A stretch of 33,475 nucleotides of DNA from Elusimicrobiota bacterium (GTDB taxonomy: Bacteria; Elusimicrobiota; Elusimicrobia; Elusimicrobiales; UBA9959), in NCBI GenBank assembly GCA_012517285.1, contig JAAYVG010000011.1:1-33475 (forward strand), given 5' to 3'. Numbering within the stretch: position 1 is the first letter of the stretch; each line of letters opens with the position of its first letter. Position numbers and translations under genes: made by a program. Positions 5,878 to 13,886 of this stretch are shown here, in pieces. Under the pieces are notes generated by a model. It had not been told where the DNA came from and did not search any database. It saw nothing but the letters and a program-made list of their open reading frames with translations.

Positions 5878-6275
5878 TGGCTGTTTAGTTATCTGGTTAT
5901 TTAATCATCAAGATGTAATCATCAGGATGGAGACAGATTCATCAGGATGAAAACGGATAAGACACCTGATGAATACAGATTAAGTCAAAATAAAAACAGA
6001 CAAATTAGTTATTTAATCATCAGGATGAAGACAGATTAAGTCAGAATGTAAACTGATAGTTTAGTTATTTGGGAAGGACAAATTGGTTATTTAGTTGTCT
6101 GGTTATCTGGTTATCTGGTTGTCTGGGAAGGCACGGCGACCGATTCAACCTACGCGGTTGAAGAATAAACCGCGTAGGTTGGAACCAGAATTAACTGACG
6201 CGGTTGGGGCTCATAAACCGCATCAGTTAAGACCAAATTAACCTGCGAGGTTCAAGAACAAATCAGGTAGGTCAG
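5878..6275. repeat. Long mosaic of intergenic repeat modules
   Basis: This is part of the longest gene-free stretch of the window (5707-6648). The modules include repeated 'ATCATCAGGATG..GACAGATT' units (about 5906-6035) and a run of TGGTTATC-like octamers (about 6081-6126). The perfect hairpin AACCTACGCGGTT (6147-6159)/AACCGCGTAGGTT (6168-6180) follows. The second hairpin AACTGACGCGGTT (6193-6205)/AACCGCATCAGTT (6216-6228) is mismatched at the same position as at 1351-1363. A decayed third element, AACCTGCGAGGTT, lies at 6240-6252. Nothing is recognisable in 5707-5877 or 6276-6356. Confidence 0.8.
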
Positions 6276-6356
6276 TAGATGACTATGTTTGGATAATTAA
6301 ACATTGGGTGATATTGCTGACTTTTTTATGATGAGTGCAGATTTAAATCAGGGATT

Positions 6357-6665
6357 AGCAAGCGGGCGATGCCTGCCTGCCGAAGCCGTTTCGGCGTAGG
6401 CAGGGGAATCTCCTACAAGTAACCCCGTGGAATAAAATCCTTTGGATTTTAATTTGCAAAGCAAATTATTCCACTGGGTCTCGCAGGCCGCTCCTCGTTC
6501 CAATATATAGCACAATCGGGATTGCGGACTTTTCCGCCTACGATAAACATATCAGCAAAACGACTGTGGCTATTCGCCACTTTGCTGATATATCTTCGGC
6601 GGACAGGCGATTCCCGCGTCCCGATTTCATCGGGACTTAGCACCAGCAAGCGGGCGATGGGAATC
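6357..6665. mobile_element. tRNA-bracketed, gene-less structured element
   Basis: Both ends carry the 3' end of the tRNA-Gly gene. The right copy is the tRNA itself plus flank, AGCAAGCGGGCGATGGGAATC (6645-6665, plus strand). The left copy is AGCAAGCGGGCGATG (6357-6371) plus GGAATC (6405-6410), split by a 33-bp palindrome. In between are strong folds. One is a three-way junction at 6427-6474 (GTGGAA/TTCCAC enclosing hairpins TAAAATCC-TTT-GGATTTTA and ATTTGC..GCAAAT). Another is a long stem at 6517-6616 (CGGGA/TCCCG, TCCGCC/GGCGGA, ATATCAGCAAA/TTTGCTGATAT, GTGGC/GCCAC). The last is a hairpin GTCCCGAT-TTC-ATCGGGAC (6618-6636). No real gene is present. The layout resembles a minimal element inserted at a tRNA 3' end; its mobility is inferred. 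Confidence 0.55.
6372..6404. repeat. 33-bp mobile palindrome (copy 3)
   Basis: Starts CCTGCCTGCCGAAGCC and ends GTAGGCAGG, matching the units at 195 and 4344 at about 30 of 33 positions. Removing it restores GATG|GGAATC, exactly as in the intact tRNA copy at 6656-6665. The two T-for-C differences near the centre and the right arm suggest an independent insertion. Confidence 0.75.
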
Positions 6666-6719
6666 GAACCCACGTCTTGACCTTGGCAAGGTCTCGTTCT
6701 ACCATTGAACTACGCCCGC
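6649..6719 (-). tRNA. tRNA-Gly (GCC)
   Basis: Reading the minus strand from 6719: acceptor GCGGGCG pairs with CGCCCGC (6650-6656). The D-arm region is AGTTCAATGGTAGAAC, the anticodon arm ACCTTGCCAAGGT carries GCC, and the T arm is GTGGG-TTCGATT-CCCAT. The length is 71 nt before CCA. The CCA tail is not encoded: the flank after the discriminator T reads TGC. The downstream 3' end is repeated at 6357-6410. Confidence 0.95.
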
Positions 6720-6727
6720 ATAAGGAA

Positions 6728-6757
6728 ATTATAATAATTTTTAAGCTTATCGGTCAA
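6728..6757 (-). promoter_or_regulatory. Promoter of the tRNA-Gly gene
   Basis: Minus strand: TTGACC (6752-6757), an 18-nt spacer and a perfect TATAAT (6728-6733), with 8 nt to the first base of the tRNA (6719). Initiation would fall at or next to the mature 5' end, which would leave little or no leader to trim. Confidence 0.65.
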
Positions 6758-6759
6758 AT

Positions 6760-6792
6760 AAAAAAAAAACAAACCCCTAATACTGAAGGATA
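6760..6792 (-). terminator. Weak terminator of the polysaccharide operon
   Basis: Just after the stop of the glycosyltransferase gene, the minus strand can form a short CCTT/AGGG stem and then runs into TTTG followed by a long T run (6760-6769). The T run is convincing but the stem is short, so the call is tentative. Confidence 0.3.
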
Positions 6793-7737
6793 TTAAATAT
6801 TTAAAAAAGATATAAAACTGGATATCTGATTATAAATATTTATAGCATCAAGCTTATCAAGCTCGCCCTGAACTCCCCTGTGTATATCAAGCGGAGGACC
6901 CCAAACCTTAGGATCTGAATAAGGGCTGTAAACTGTAAATGTAGGCACATCAAAAGAGACTGCCATATGCATCGGTGATGATGATGTTCCTATATGAAGT
7001 TTTGAAAGGGATATGAGATATGAAAGTTCTAAAAGAGACAAATCAGATATCACTATATGCTTATCCTTATATTTAGAATATCTTTCTATAGAATCTTTTA
7101 CATAATCCAATTCCCATAAAGCTGGTGGAAAAATTGTTTTAAAACCTGACTCAACTATCCTGTCGGCTATATATATAAACTTATCAGCTGACATCTGTCT
7201 CACAGCACGCGGACTTGTTATATCAAATGTAATAATTTTATCGTTGATATCAACCTTTTTTTTACCCAGTATTTCTCTTATTTTTATTTTATTATTTTCA
7301 TCAGGATAGATCTCAGGCTTTATATCATCTATCTCTTCCCACTTTATACCAAACGGTTTCAAGTACTGAAACTTCTGTTTGGCATTATATCCATGATACT
7401 CATTTTTTACCATATTGTTATAAATCAATGATCTCCACTTTCTGTAAAAAGCTATTCTTTTTTTAGCACCGCTTGCAACAGAATGAAATGCTGATAAACT
7501 TGATAACATATAATCTATTGATACATCAATTTTATAGCCTCTGAGCTCTTTGAGCGAAAGTTCTTCTCTTATCAAAACTTTCTCTATATAAGGATTATTT
7601 TTTAATATATCAGCAGAGTATTTTTTGACAAGGAAATATATTCTGCTGTCAGGAAAATATTTTTTTATCGCTTTTAGAAGCGGGGTGGTGAGTATGACAT
7701 CACCTATTCCTTTATAAACTATTATTAAGAAATTCAT
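6793..7737 (-). CDS. Glycosyltransferase family 9 (heptosyltransferase-like)
   Basis: About 314 residues from the ATG chosen here; a GTG start at 7746 would add three. The N-terminal segment YKGIGDVILTTPLLKAIKK and the C-terminal donor-site segment GTSSSPMHMAVSFDVPTFTVYSP are signatures of the ADP-heptose:LPS heptosyltransferase family (GT9, GT-B fold). These enzymes add heptose, or in divergent members other sugars, to lipopolysaccharide core or surface glycans on the cytoplasmic face of the inner membrane. No heptose-synthesis gene lies in the window, so the true donor is open. It is the last gene of the nucleotide-sugar operon, about 70 bp after galE, and is followed by the tRNA promoter. 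No good Shine-Dalgarno site separates the two start options. Confidence 0.85.
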   Translation of the reverse strand: MNFLIIVYKGIGDVILTTPLLKAIKKYFPDSRIYFLVKKYSADILKNNPYIEKVLIREELSLKELRGYKIDVSIDYMLSSLSAFHSVASGAKKRIAFYRKWRSLIYNNMVKNEYHGYNAKQKFQYLKPFGIKWEEIDDIKPEIYPDENNKIKIREILGKKKVDINDKIITFDITSPRAVRQMSADKFIYIADRIVESGFKTIFPPALWELDYVKDSIERYSKYKDKHIVISDLSLLELSYLISLSKLHIGTSSSPMHMAVSFDVPTFTVYSPYSDPKVWGPPLDIHRGVQGELDKLDAINIYNQISSFISFLNI

Positions 7738-7807
7738 ATCAATCACAAATAAAAGCTACAACCTATACCCAATCATTAAGGCAATATTTTTATATTTAAT
7801 TCTACTT

Positions 7808-8791
7808 TTAAATTATGTTTTCTTCTAACTGCTTTTTATGCCAGTTATAAGCTGTTTCAACTATTAAATCTATTCTATCATAAAATGGTTTCCAGCCAAG
7901 CACTTCATAAGCTTTCTTTGAGCTTCCGACAAGAACTGCAGGATCTCCTTCTCTTCTTGGACCGTATATTATATTAAGTTTTTTACCGCTTTTGCTTTCC
8001 ACAACATCAAGAATCTTTTTTACAGAAAATCCATTGCCATTGCCGAGGTTAAAACTGTTGCTCTTTTTTTCACTCATAAGATACTCTAAGGCAAGGACAT
8101 GAGCAGATGCAAGATCGTTTACATGGATATAATCCCTTACACATGTTCCATCATCAGTTTTATAATCTGTTCCAAAAACTGTTATATTGCTGTTGATTCC
8201 AATCGCATTGTATATGGCAAGAGGAATAAGATGGGTCTCAGGATCATGCCATTCGCCTATCTCTGAATCAGGATCAGCACCGGCTGCATTAAAATATCTC
8301 AGATTGACATAATTAAGTCCATAGGCTCTATCATAGTCTTCTAAAACCTTCTCAACCATAAACTTTGTTTTACCATATGGATTTACTGGATTTTGAGGAT
8401 GGGCTTCTGTTATAGGAATTTCCAGCGGAACACCATATGTGGCACAGCTTGATGAAAAAATAAATTTTCTAACCTTGTATTTAACCATAAGATCTAAAAG
8501 ATTTATAGTATTGATAAGGTTGTTTGTATAATATTTTGAAGGATTTTTAACAGACTCACCAACATATGTGTATGCTGAAAAATGCATAACAGCATCTATA
8601 TGATTTTCTTTAAAAACACGTTCTATATCATCCCTATTTTTCAGATCCCCCATATAGAACTTTCCCCATTTAACAAATTCTTTGTGACCGTAGATAAGGT
8701 TATCAAAAACTATTGTTTCATAACCTTTTTTATTCAAAGCTTTGTTTACATGAGAACCGATATAGCCTGCTCCTCCAACTATTAATATCAT
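7808..8791 (-). CDS. galE: UDP-glucose 4-epimerase
   Basis: A 327-residue extended short-chain dehydrogenase. The NAD-binding glycine motif is GGAGYIG (6-12). SSSCATYG (113-120) supplies the catalytic Ser, and Y139-x3-K143 (NPYGKTK) is the active-site pair. The segments LRYFNAAGADP, VRDYIHVNDLA and DPAVLVGSS are characteristic of GalE. It interconverts UDP-glucose and UDP-galactose, and some relatives also act on the N-acetyl forms. It lies between rfbD and the GT9 gene in the operon, so its product probably feeds the same surface polysaccharide. Its length is close to the usual 330-340. Confidence 0.93.
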   Translation of the reverse strand: MILIVGGAGYIGSHVNKALNKKGYETIVFDNLIYGHKEFVKWGKFYMGDLKNRDDIERVFKENHIDAVMHFSAYTYVGESVKNPSKYYTNNLINTINLLDLMVKYKVRKFIFSSSCATYGVPLEIPITEAHPQNPVNPYGKTKFMVEKVLEDYDRAYGLNYVNLRYFNAAGADPDSEIGEWHDPETHLIPLAIYNAIGINSNITVFGTDYKTDDGTCVRDYIHVNDLASAHVLALEYLMSEKKSNSFNLGNGNGFSVKKILDVVESKSGKKLNIIYGPRREGDPAVLVGSSKKAYEVLGWKPFYDRIDLIVETAYNWHKKQLEENII

Positions 8792-8819
8792 AATAACCTC
8801 TATCTATTATAAAGCATCT

Positions 8820-9656
8820 TTATTTTTTTAATACCAGATAATCATACAAATATTCTTCCCATGATTTTATACCAACCGACAGATCCCTTTTTATCTTATT
8901 ATTGTTCATTGCTGAAAACTCTGGTCTTTTTGCTGGGGAATTAAAATCAGACTGTGATGCCTTTATAAGATCAATATTCAAATTAAGTATTTCATTTATT
9001 TTTTTTGCCCAATCATATCTTGATACGAAGCCATCAGGAATGAGATGCCACAAACCTCTCAAATCATTTTTTATAGCCTTCATTGTTACTTCTGCGACCA
9101 TTTTTACAGGGGTTGGAACTGATACCTCATCAACCGATACCTTTATCATCTTTGATTTTTCTGACCAGCTTTTAAATTTGTATATAAAATTTTGTTTTCC
9201 ATCACCGTATAGCCAGCTCACACGAAAAATTATAAAATTTTCATAATTTTTTATTAGATTCTTTTCGCCCTCAAGCTTCGTAAATCCATATTTGTTTAAT
9301 GGTTCAGGCTTATCATCCTCAGTATAAGGGATATGATCTTTTTTCCCACCAAAGACGTAGTCAGTGCTGAAATGAACTATTTTTGTTTTATATCTTTCAC
9401 AGTATTCAGCCAATTTCCCAACTGATACAGCATTTATTTTATATGCCATTTCAAAATCAGTCTCAGCCCCATCGACATTGTTATAAGCGGCAGTATTTAT
9501 CAAAATAGATGGTTTTACGAAATCAATACAATCCTTCAGTTCTTTTTCATCAGATATATCAAGCTTTTCCCTTGGATAAGCAAAGAGATCACCATCTATT
9601 ATTTTTGCAAATTCTTTTGCCAACTGACCATTTGCTCCTGTTATCAAATATTTCAT
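8820..9656 (-). CDS. rfbD: dTDP-4-dehydrorhamnose reductase
   Basis: A 278-residue RmlD/RfbD-type reductase performing the last step of dTDP-L-rhamnose synthesis. It shows the nucleotide motif GANGQL (7-12), the conserved NTAAYNNVDGAE (54-65), STDYVFGG (97-104) and the active-site Y123-x3-K127 (KYGFTK). PVPTPVKMVAEVT-like and GLWHLIPDG segments are also typical. It starts 3 bp after the stop of the Y1 transposase gene, so it now depends on read-through from upstream. In many genomes rfbD directly adjoins rfbA, B or C; here it is separated from them by gmd, manC and the transposase gene. Confidence 0.93.
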   Translation of the reverse strand: MKYLITGANGQLAKEFAKIIDGDLFAYPREKLDISDEKELKDCIDFVKPSILINTAAYNNVDGAETDFEMAYKINAVSVGKLAEYCERYKTKIVHFSTDYVFGGKKDHIPYTEDDKPEPLNKYGFTKLEGEKNLIKNYENFIIFRVSWLYGDGKQNFIYKFKSWSEKSKMIKVSVDEVSVPTPVKMVAEVTMKAIKNDLRGLWHLIPDGFVSRYDWAKKINEILNLNIDLIKASQSDFNSPAKRPEFSAMNNNKIKRDLSVGIKSWEEYLYDYLVLKK

Positions 9657-9659
9657 ATA

Positions 9660-10289
9660 TCAATCCAAAACAAGGTTTTTAATCTTATTCAAATCTCTCT
9701 GATAATCTATCTGATCTTCAACAAAAACCTTATATACATCAGGTGTCATATTAATATATTTTACAAAATCACAAAAACCATGCTCCAATTCAATATATTC
9801 TTTATATGATGAATACTTCCAATCCTCAGGTTTTGAAACGAGAAAAGCCGTTACAGGATTTAGATGCTGATATCTTGTCAGATGAACAAGCTGTTCATTA
9901 CTTTTCACGGCCACAGCCTTAAACCTTGATTCCCACAGCGGGCCTTTTCTTTTATGCCTTTGATTGAAATACAATGAATAACTCTTCTGTACTGAACAGA
10001 TGTATTTTTCTATACCATTATCTTCATTCTGGAAAAGAGTCATATGATAATGTGTAGGCATTATGCAATATGAAAGAATATCTACTTTAGTTTTTCCAGC
10101 AGATATATCAAGCTCATCAGAATTACAGAAAGAGTATCTCTTTTTAAGTCCTGAGAATCTATAATACTTCATTATGCTTAAAAATCTATTATACTCACTA
10201 TAATCATTAAAAATTTGATATCCTGATATACTTCTATTAAATATATGATAGAAACAACCATTAACAATTTGGACTCTTCTAAATGGCAT
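9660..10289 (-). CDS. REP-associated (RAYT-type) Y1 transposase
   Basis: A 209-residue Y1_Tnp protein of the IS200-like/RAYT class, single-strand-specific HUH nucleases. The N-terminus GCFYHIFNRSISGYQIF is the family's opening motif. The metal-binding HUH is H80-Y81-H82 (PTHYHMTLF), and the likely catalytic tyrosine is Y140 in LTRYQHLNPV. GPLWESRFKA and DWKYSSYKEY are typical of the REP-associated branch. It lies inside the nucleotide-sugar operon in the same direction, with a good Shine-Dalgarno (AGGGGG) and a perfect hairpin (10300-10332) directly before it. No tnpB, terminal inverted repeats or target duplication are visible, as expected for single-copy RAYT genes. It may process palindromic repeats such as those in this window. 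Confidence 0.9.
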   Translation of the reverse strand: MPFRRVQIVNGCFYHIFNRSISGYQIFNDYSEYNRFLSIMKYYRFSGLKKRYSFCNSDELDISAGKTKVDILSYCIMPTHYHMTLFQNEDNGIEKYICSVQKSYSLYFNQRHKRKGPLWESRFKAVAVKSNEQLVHLTRYQHLNPVTAFLVSKPEDWKYSSYKEYIELEHGFCDFVKYINMTPDVYKVFVEDQIDYQRDLNKIKNLVLD

Positions 10290-10299
10290 TTATCCCCCT

Positions 10300-10332
10300 A
10301 CGATCCCGAACCGTGTAACGGTTCGGGATCGT
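10300..10332. repeat. Perfect 15-bp-arm hairpin before the transposase gene
   Basis: Arms ACGATCCCGAACCGT (10300-10314) and ACGGTTCGGGATCGT (10318-10332) with a 3-nt loop. It lies between the stop of manC, which it overlaps by one base, and the ribosome-binding site of the transposase gene 10 bp on. There is no T run, so a REP-like substrate for the adjacent Y1 transposase is more likely than a terminator. It may also tune read-through to the distal operon. Confidence 0.85.
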
Positions 10333-11720
10333 TATTTCCTACCATACACATCGTCAAATCTTACTATGTCATCCTCGCCAACATACTCTCCGTTTTGGAC
10401 TTCTATAAGCTCTAAATCAACCTTCCCGGGGTTAGAAAGCCTGTGTCTCATAGACTTAGCCACATATATGCTCTCATTCTCATGAACTATATGGCTTTCA
10501 CCTCCTATATCAACTTCCGCTGTTCCCTTTATAACAATCCAGTGCTCACTTCTGTGATAATGCATCTGTTCGCTCAGCTTATGGTTAGGTTTAACAAAAA
10601 TCCTTTTTATCTTATACCTCGGCCCTTCCTCAAGAACTGTATAGCTGCCCCACGGCCTAAAAACTGTAGTGTGTTCAAGTGCCTCATTACACTTCTGATT
10701 CTTGAGTAATTCAACAATATTTTTTACTTTTTCACCACTACCCTTTTTTGCCACAAGTAAAGCATCATCAGTGTTTACGATTATAAGATCTTTCACATCC
10801 ACAATTGATACAACTTTTTTGCTGTTGCTATATACTATTGAATTGCTGCTGTTAATATTAAAAACATTTCCAAGCTTAACATTGCTGCTTTCATCCTTTT
10901 CCATTATTTCGCCAAACGACTCCCAATTGCCTATATCAGACCAGCCAATATCTGATTTGACTACCGCTGCTTTATCTGTTTTTTCCATTATTGAATAATC
11001 TATTGATATATTTTCAATCTCTCCAAATCTCTTTATAAGCTCATCATAAGAAAGATTAAAAAATTTAATCATCTCTGGCTTGTATTTTTTGAACTCCTTT
11101 ATCATAATATCCATCTTAAAAAGAAACATTCCGCTGTTCCACAGATATTTTTCAGAGCTCAAATATTCTCTCGCTCGTTTGATATCGGGCTTTTCTGTAA
11201 ACTCTTCAACTTTACAGAGGTTATTAAAAAGTTTTTTACCTGTTTTTATATATCCATAGCCGGTATGAGGTGTATCAGGCTTGATACCAAATGTAACGAT
11301 GCTGCCTTTCTTTGAGGCTTTATCAGCTTCTTTTATGCATTTTATAAATTCTTTTGTATTGGTAATTATATGATCGGATGGTGAGACAAAAAGAGACTCC
11401 ATCATAAATGATTTTGATCTGTTGGTTATAAACTTAATACCGAGAAGTATTGCTCCTGATGTGTTTCTACCAACAGGCTCAAGGATTATATTATCCTCAA
11501 TGCTGGTGTTTATATCAATTAGATCATTGATAACATAAAACTTATATTTTTCATTTGTAACTATGTATATGTCCTTTTTATCACATATATTTAAAAACCT
11601 TTTATATGTTTTTAAAAGAAGGCTTTCACCATTTATTTTTATAAACTGCTTTGGATAGTTCTGTCTTGAAAGCGGCCAGAGCCTTGTTCCGCTTCCACCT
11701 GCAAGTATTAACACCTTCAT
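10332..11720 (-). CDS. manC: Mannose-1-phosphate guanylyltransferase / mannose-6-phosphate isomerase
   Basis: A 462-residue bifunctional type II enzyme, of normal length for the family. The N-terminal nucleotidyltransferase has [14 protein letters not shown] (6-19) and EEFTEKP (about 171-177). The linker leads to a C-terminal cupin-type isomerase domain from RPWGSY (about 355), with the metal-binding EQMHYHRSEHW near 385-395. It makes GDP-mannose from mannose-1-phosphate and can interconvert fructose-6- and mannose-6-phosphate. No phosphomannomutase gene is in the window. A Shine-Dalgarno AAGGAG precedes the ATG. It supplies the substrate of the neighbouring gmd product. Confidence 0.94.
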   Translation of the reverse strand: MKVLILAGGSGTRLWPLSRQNYPKQFIKINGESLLLKTYKRFLNICDKKDIYIVTNEKYKFYVINDLIDINTSIEDNIILEPVGRNTSGAILLGIKFITNRSKSFMMESLFVSPSDHIITNTKEFIKCIKEADKASKKGSIVTFGIKPDTPHTGYGYIKTGKKLFNNLCKVEEFTEKPDIKRAREYLSSEKYLWNSGMFLFKMDIMIKEFKKYKPEMIKFFNLSYDELIKRFGEIENISIDYSIMEKTDKAAVVKSDIGWSDIGNWESFGEIMEKDESSNVKLGNVFNINSSNSIVYSNSKKVVSIVDVKDLIIVNTDDALLVAKKGSGEKVKNIVELLKNQKCNEALEHTTVFRPWGSYTVLEEGPRYKIKRIFVKPNHKLSEQMHYHRSEHWIVIKGTAEVDIGGESHIVHENESIYVAKSMRHRLSNPGKVDLELIEVQNGEYVGEDDIVRFDDVYGRK

Positions 11721-11742
11721 ATCATCTCCTTAATTAGTTGTC

Positions 11743-11773
11743 AGTGATCAGTGGTCAGTGGACAGTGATCACT
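11743..11773. repeat. Heptamer array between manC and gmd
   Basis: Four 7-nt units CAGTGAT, CAGTGGT, CAGTGGA, CAGTGAT (plus strand, from 11742) are bounded by the inverted pair AGTGATC (11743-11749)/GATCACT (11767-11773). The period is the same as in the CAGANNN arrays elsewhere in the window. It lies in the 50-bp gap inside the operon and touches the gmd stop codon. Confidence 0.7.
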
Positions 11774-12800
11774 ATTTTATTTCCTCACCAACTCTCTTTA
11801 AGTCTGCTTCCATCATTATTTCTATAAGTTTTTTAAACTTTGTTTCAGGCTTCCAGCCAAGGTTTTTCTTGGCCTTTGATGGATCTCCCAAAAGAAGATC
11901 AACCTCCGCAGGTCTGTAATATTTTTTCGAGACTTCAACAAGCACCTTGCCACTTTTTTTATCAATTCCCTTTTCATCAAGTCCCTTCCCTTTCCATGCT
12001 ATTTTAATTCCAATATAATTGAATGCATATTCTATTAGTTCTCTTATTGTGTGAGTCTCACCTGTTGCAAGGACATAATCATCAGGATTTTTTTGCTGGA
12101 GCATAAGCCACATTCCCTCAACATACTCCTTTGCATACCCCCAGTCTCTTTTTGAGTCAAGATTTCCAACTACAAGTTTTTCCTTGAGACCATACTTAAT
12201 CCTTGCAATATTGTCAGTGGTTTTCCTTGTTATGAATTCAAGACCTCTCAAAGGTGATTCGTGATTAAAAAGTATGCCACAACAGCCAAATATGTTGTAT
12301 GATTCTCTATAGTTAACAACCATCCAGTGAGCAAAAAGTTTGCTCACTGCATAAGGGCTTCTCGGATAAAATGGGGTTTTCTCATTCTGAGGAATTGATT
12401 GAACCTTACCAAACATCTCGCTTGTTGATGCCTGATAAAATTTAGTTTTGGGACTGAAGTATCTTATTGCCTCAAGTATTCTTAAAACTCCAACAGCATC
12501 TATATCGGCTGTAAGAAGTGGTTGATCAAACGAGGCCTGAACAAAGCTTTGAGCTGCTAAGTTATAGACCTCATCAGGTTTTATATTTTTTATAACATCT
12601 ATTATATTGATGTATTCAAGCAAATCCATATATATATGTTCTACTCTGTCCTCTATACCTAACTCTTTCATTCTCCATAGCGATGAATCACCGCTCCTTC
12701 TATCAGCTCCATAGACCTTATATCCCTTGTCAATAAGAAACCTTGCTAAATATGCTCCATCCTGGCCTCTTATTCCTGTTATCAGTGCCTTTTTCATCAA
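11772..12800 (-). CDS. gmd: GDP-mannose 4,6-dehydratase
   Basis: A 342-residue extended SDR enzyme. The dinucleotide motif [12 protein letters not shown] (8-19) is diagnostic for GMD, as are [15 protein letters not shown] (80-94), QASTSEMFG (123-131, with catalytic T126 and E128) and Y150-x3-K154 (SPYAVSK). It converts GDP-D-mannose to GDP-4-keto-6-deoxymannose, the branch point to GDP-fucose, GDP-rhamnose or GDP-perosamine. No gene for the second step (fucose synthase, Rmd or Per) is in this window, so the final sugar cannot be told. The gene lies between rfbB and manC, with 6 bp to rfbB. Confidence 0.94.
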   Translation of the reverse strand: MMKKALITGIRGQDGAYLARFLIDKGYKVYGADRRSGDSSLWRMKELGIEDRVEHIYMDLLEYINIIDVIKNIKPDEVYNLAAQSFVQASFDQPLLTADIDAVGVLRILEAIRYFSPKTKFYQASTSEMFGKVQSIPQNEKTPFYPRSPYAVSKLFAHWMVVNYRESYNIFGCCGILFNHESPLRGLEFITRKTTDNIARIKYGLKEKLVVGNLDSKRDWGYAKEYVEGMWLMLQQKNPDDYVLATGETHTIRELIEYAFNYIGIKIAWKGKGLDEKGIDKKSGKVLVEVSKKYYRPAEVDLLLGDPSKAKKNLGWKPETKFKKLIEIMMEADLKRVGEEIK

Positions 12801-12806
12801 TCCTCC

Positions 12807-13886
12807 TCATCTGTTGTTATAATTCTTTTTTATCCACTTCTTATAATCGCCACTTTTTATGCTTTCTATCCAGTCTTTATTGTTCAAATACCATTTTACC
12901 GTTTCTTTTATACCATTTGAAAAATCATAACTCTGCTTCCAGCCCAATTCTTTTTTTATCTTATCACAGTTGATCGCATACCTTCTATCATGACCGGGCC
13001 TATCCTTAACAAATCTTATCAAATCTTCATACTTCTTATCTTTTAAAAATGGATTATTTTTTGATGGATAAAGGCTTTCAAGCTCACTGCATATAGCTTT
13101 AACAATTTTTATGTTTTCCATCTCACATTCACCACCAATGTTATATGTTTCTCCAGCTCTTGCTTTTTTAATCATTAGCCATATAGCGGAACAGTGATCA
13201 GTAACATAAAGCCAATCCCTCACATTTTTGCCATCGCCATAAACAGATATGTCCTTTCCCTCAATCGCATTTATTATTGTTAGCGGAATCAATTTTTCAG
13301 GAAACTGGTATGGACCATAGTTGTTTGAACAGTTGGATATTGTTGCGTCCAATCCATATGTGTGATGATATGCTCTAACAAGGTGATCGCTTGATGCCTT
13401 TGATGCAGAATATGGACTTCGGGGAGAATATGGGGTTGTTTCATAAAAATATCCAGTTTTGCCGAGCGAGCCATAAACCTCATCTGTGCTTATGTGATGA
13501 AATCTGAAGTGTTTTTTGCTTTTTGAGTGTTTGACTCCTGCCTCAAGCAGAAAAAAAGTTCCATTTATATTAGTTTTTATAAAATCTTCAGGAAGAAGTA
13601 TTGACCTATCCACATGGCTTTCAGCAGCAAAGTTGATGATAGCATCAATATCATATTCTTCAAGGGTGCTAAAAACTTTTTTATAATCACATATATCACC
13701 CTTAATAAAGAAGTATCTGCTGTTTAAATATCTATCCGATATATCATCAAGATTTTTAATATTTCCAGCATATGTCAGTTTATCATAGTTGACTATTCTT
13801 CCCTTAAAATCAGTATTCTCAAAAACATATCTTATAAAATTAGAGCCTATAAAACCTGCACCACCTGTTACCATTATGTTTTTCAC
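12807..13886 (-). CDS. rfbB: dTDP-glucose 4,6-dehydratase
   Basis: A 359-residue SDR enzyme catalysing the second step of dTDP-L-rhamnose synthesis. The NAD motif is GGAGFIGSNFI (8-18). FAAESHVDRS (86-95), the catalytic triad segment STDEVYG (133-139, with the TDE active acids) and Y159-x3-K163 (PYSASK) identify RmlB. SNNYGPYQFPEKLIP and DGKNVRDWLYV are further family signatures. Its ATG overlaps the rfbC stop by 4 bp, so the two are translationally coupled. Length is normal. Confidence 0.95.
   Translation of the reverse strand: MKNIMVTGGAGFIGSNFIRYVFENTDFKGRIVNYDKLTYAGNIKNLDDISDRYLNSRYFFIKGDICDYKKVFSTLEEYDIDAIINFAAESHVDRSILLPEDFIKTNINGTFFLLEAGVKHSKSKKHFRFHHISTDEVYGSLGKTGYFYETTPYSPRSPYSASKASSDHLVRAYHHTYGLDATISNCSNNYGPYQFPEKLIPLTIINAIEGKDISVYGDGKNVRDWLYVTDHCSAIWLMIKKARAGETYNIGGECEMENIKIVKAICSELESLYPSKNNPFLKDKKYEDLIRFVKDRPGHDRRYAINCDKIKKELGWKQSYDFSNGIKETVKWYLNNKDWIESIKSGDYKKWIKKNYNNR

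Noticed and set aside
6357-6410. Possible second tRNA gene
   Set aside because: Only the last 21 nt of the tRNA and its flank are present and they are interrupted by a palindrome; no anticodon or D arm.
6449-6673. Minus-strand open frame of 74 codons (starts MGSIPIARLLVL)
   Set aside because: It begins inside the tRNA-Gly gene and runs through the structured element; its residues follow from hairpin arms. It is not a protein gene.
10300-10332. Rho-independent terminator after manC
   Set aside because: The stem is perfect but no T run follows on either strand; a strong ribosome-binding site follows instead, so a REP-like role is preferred.
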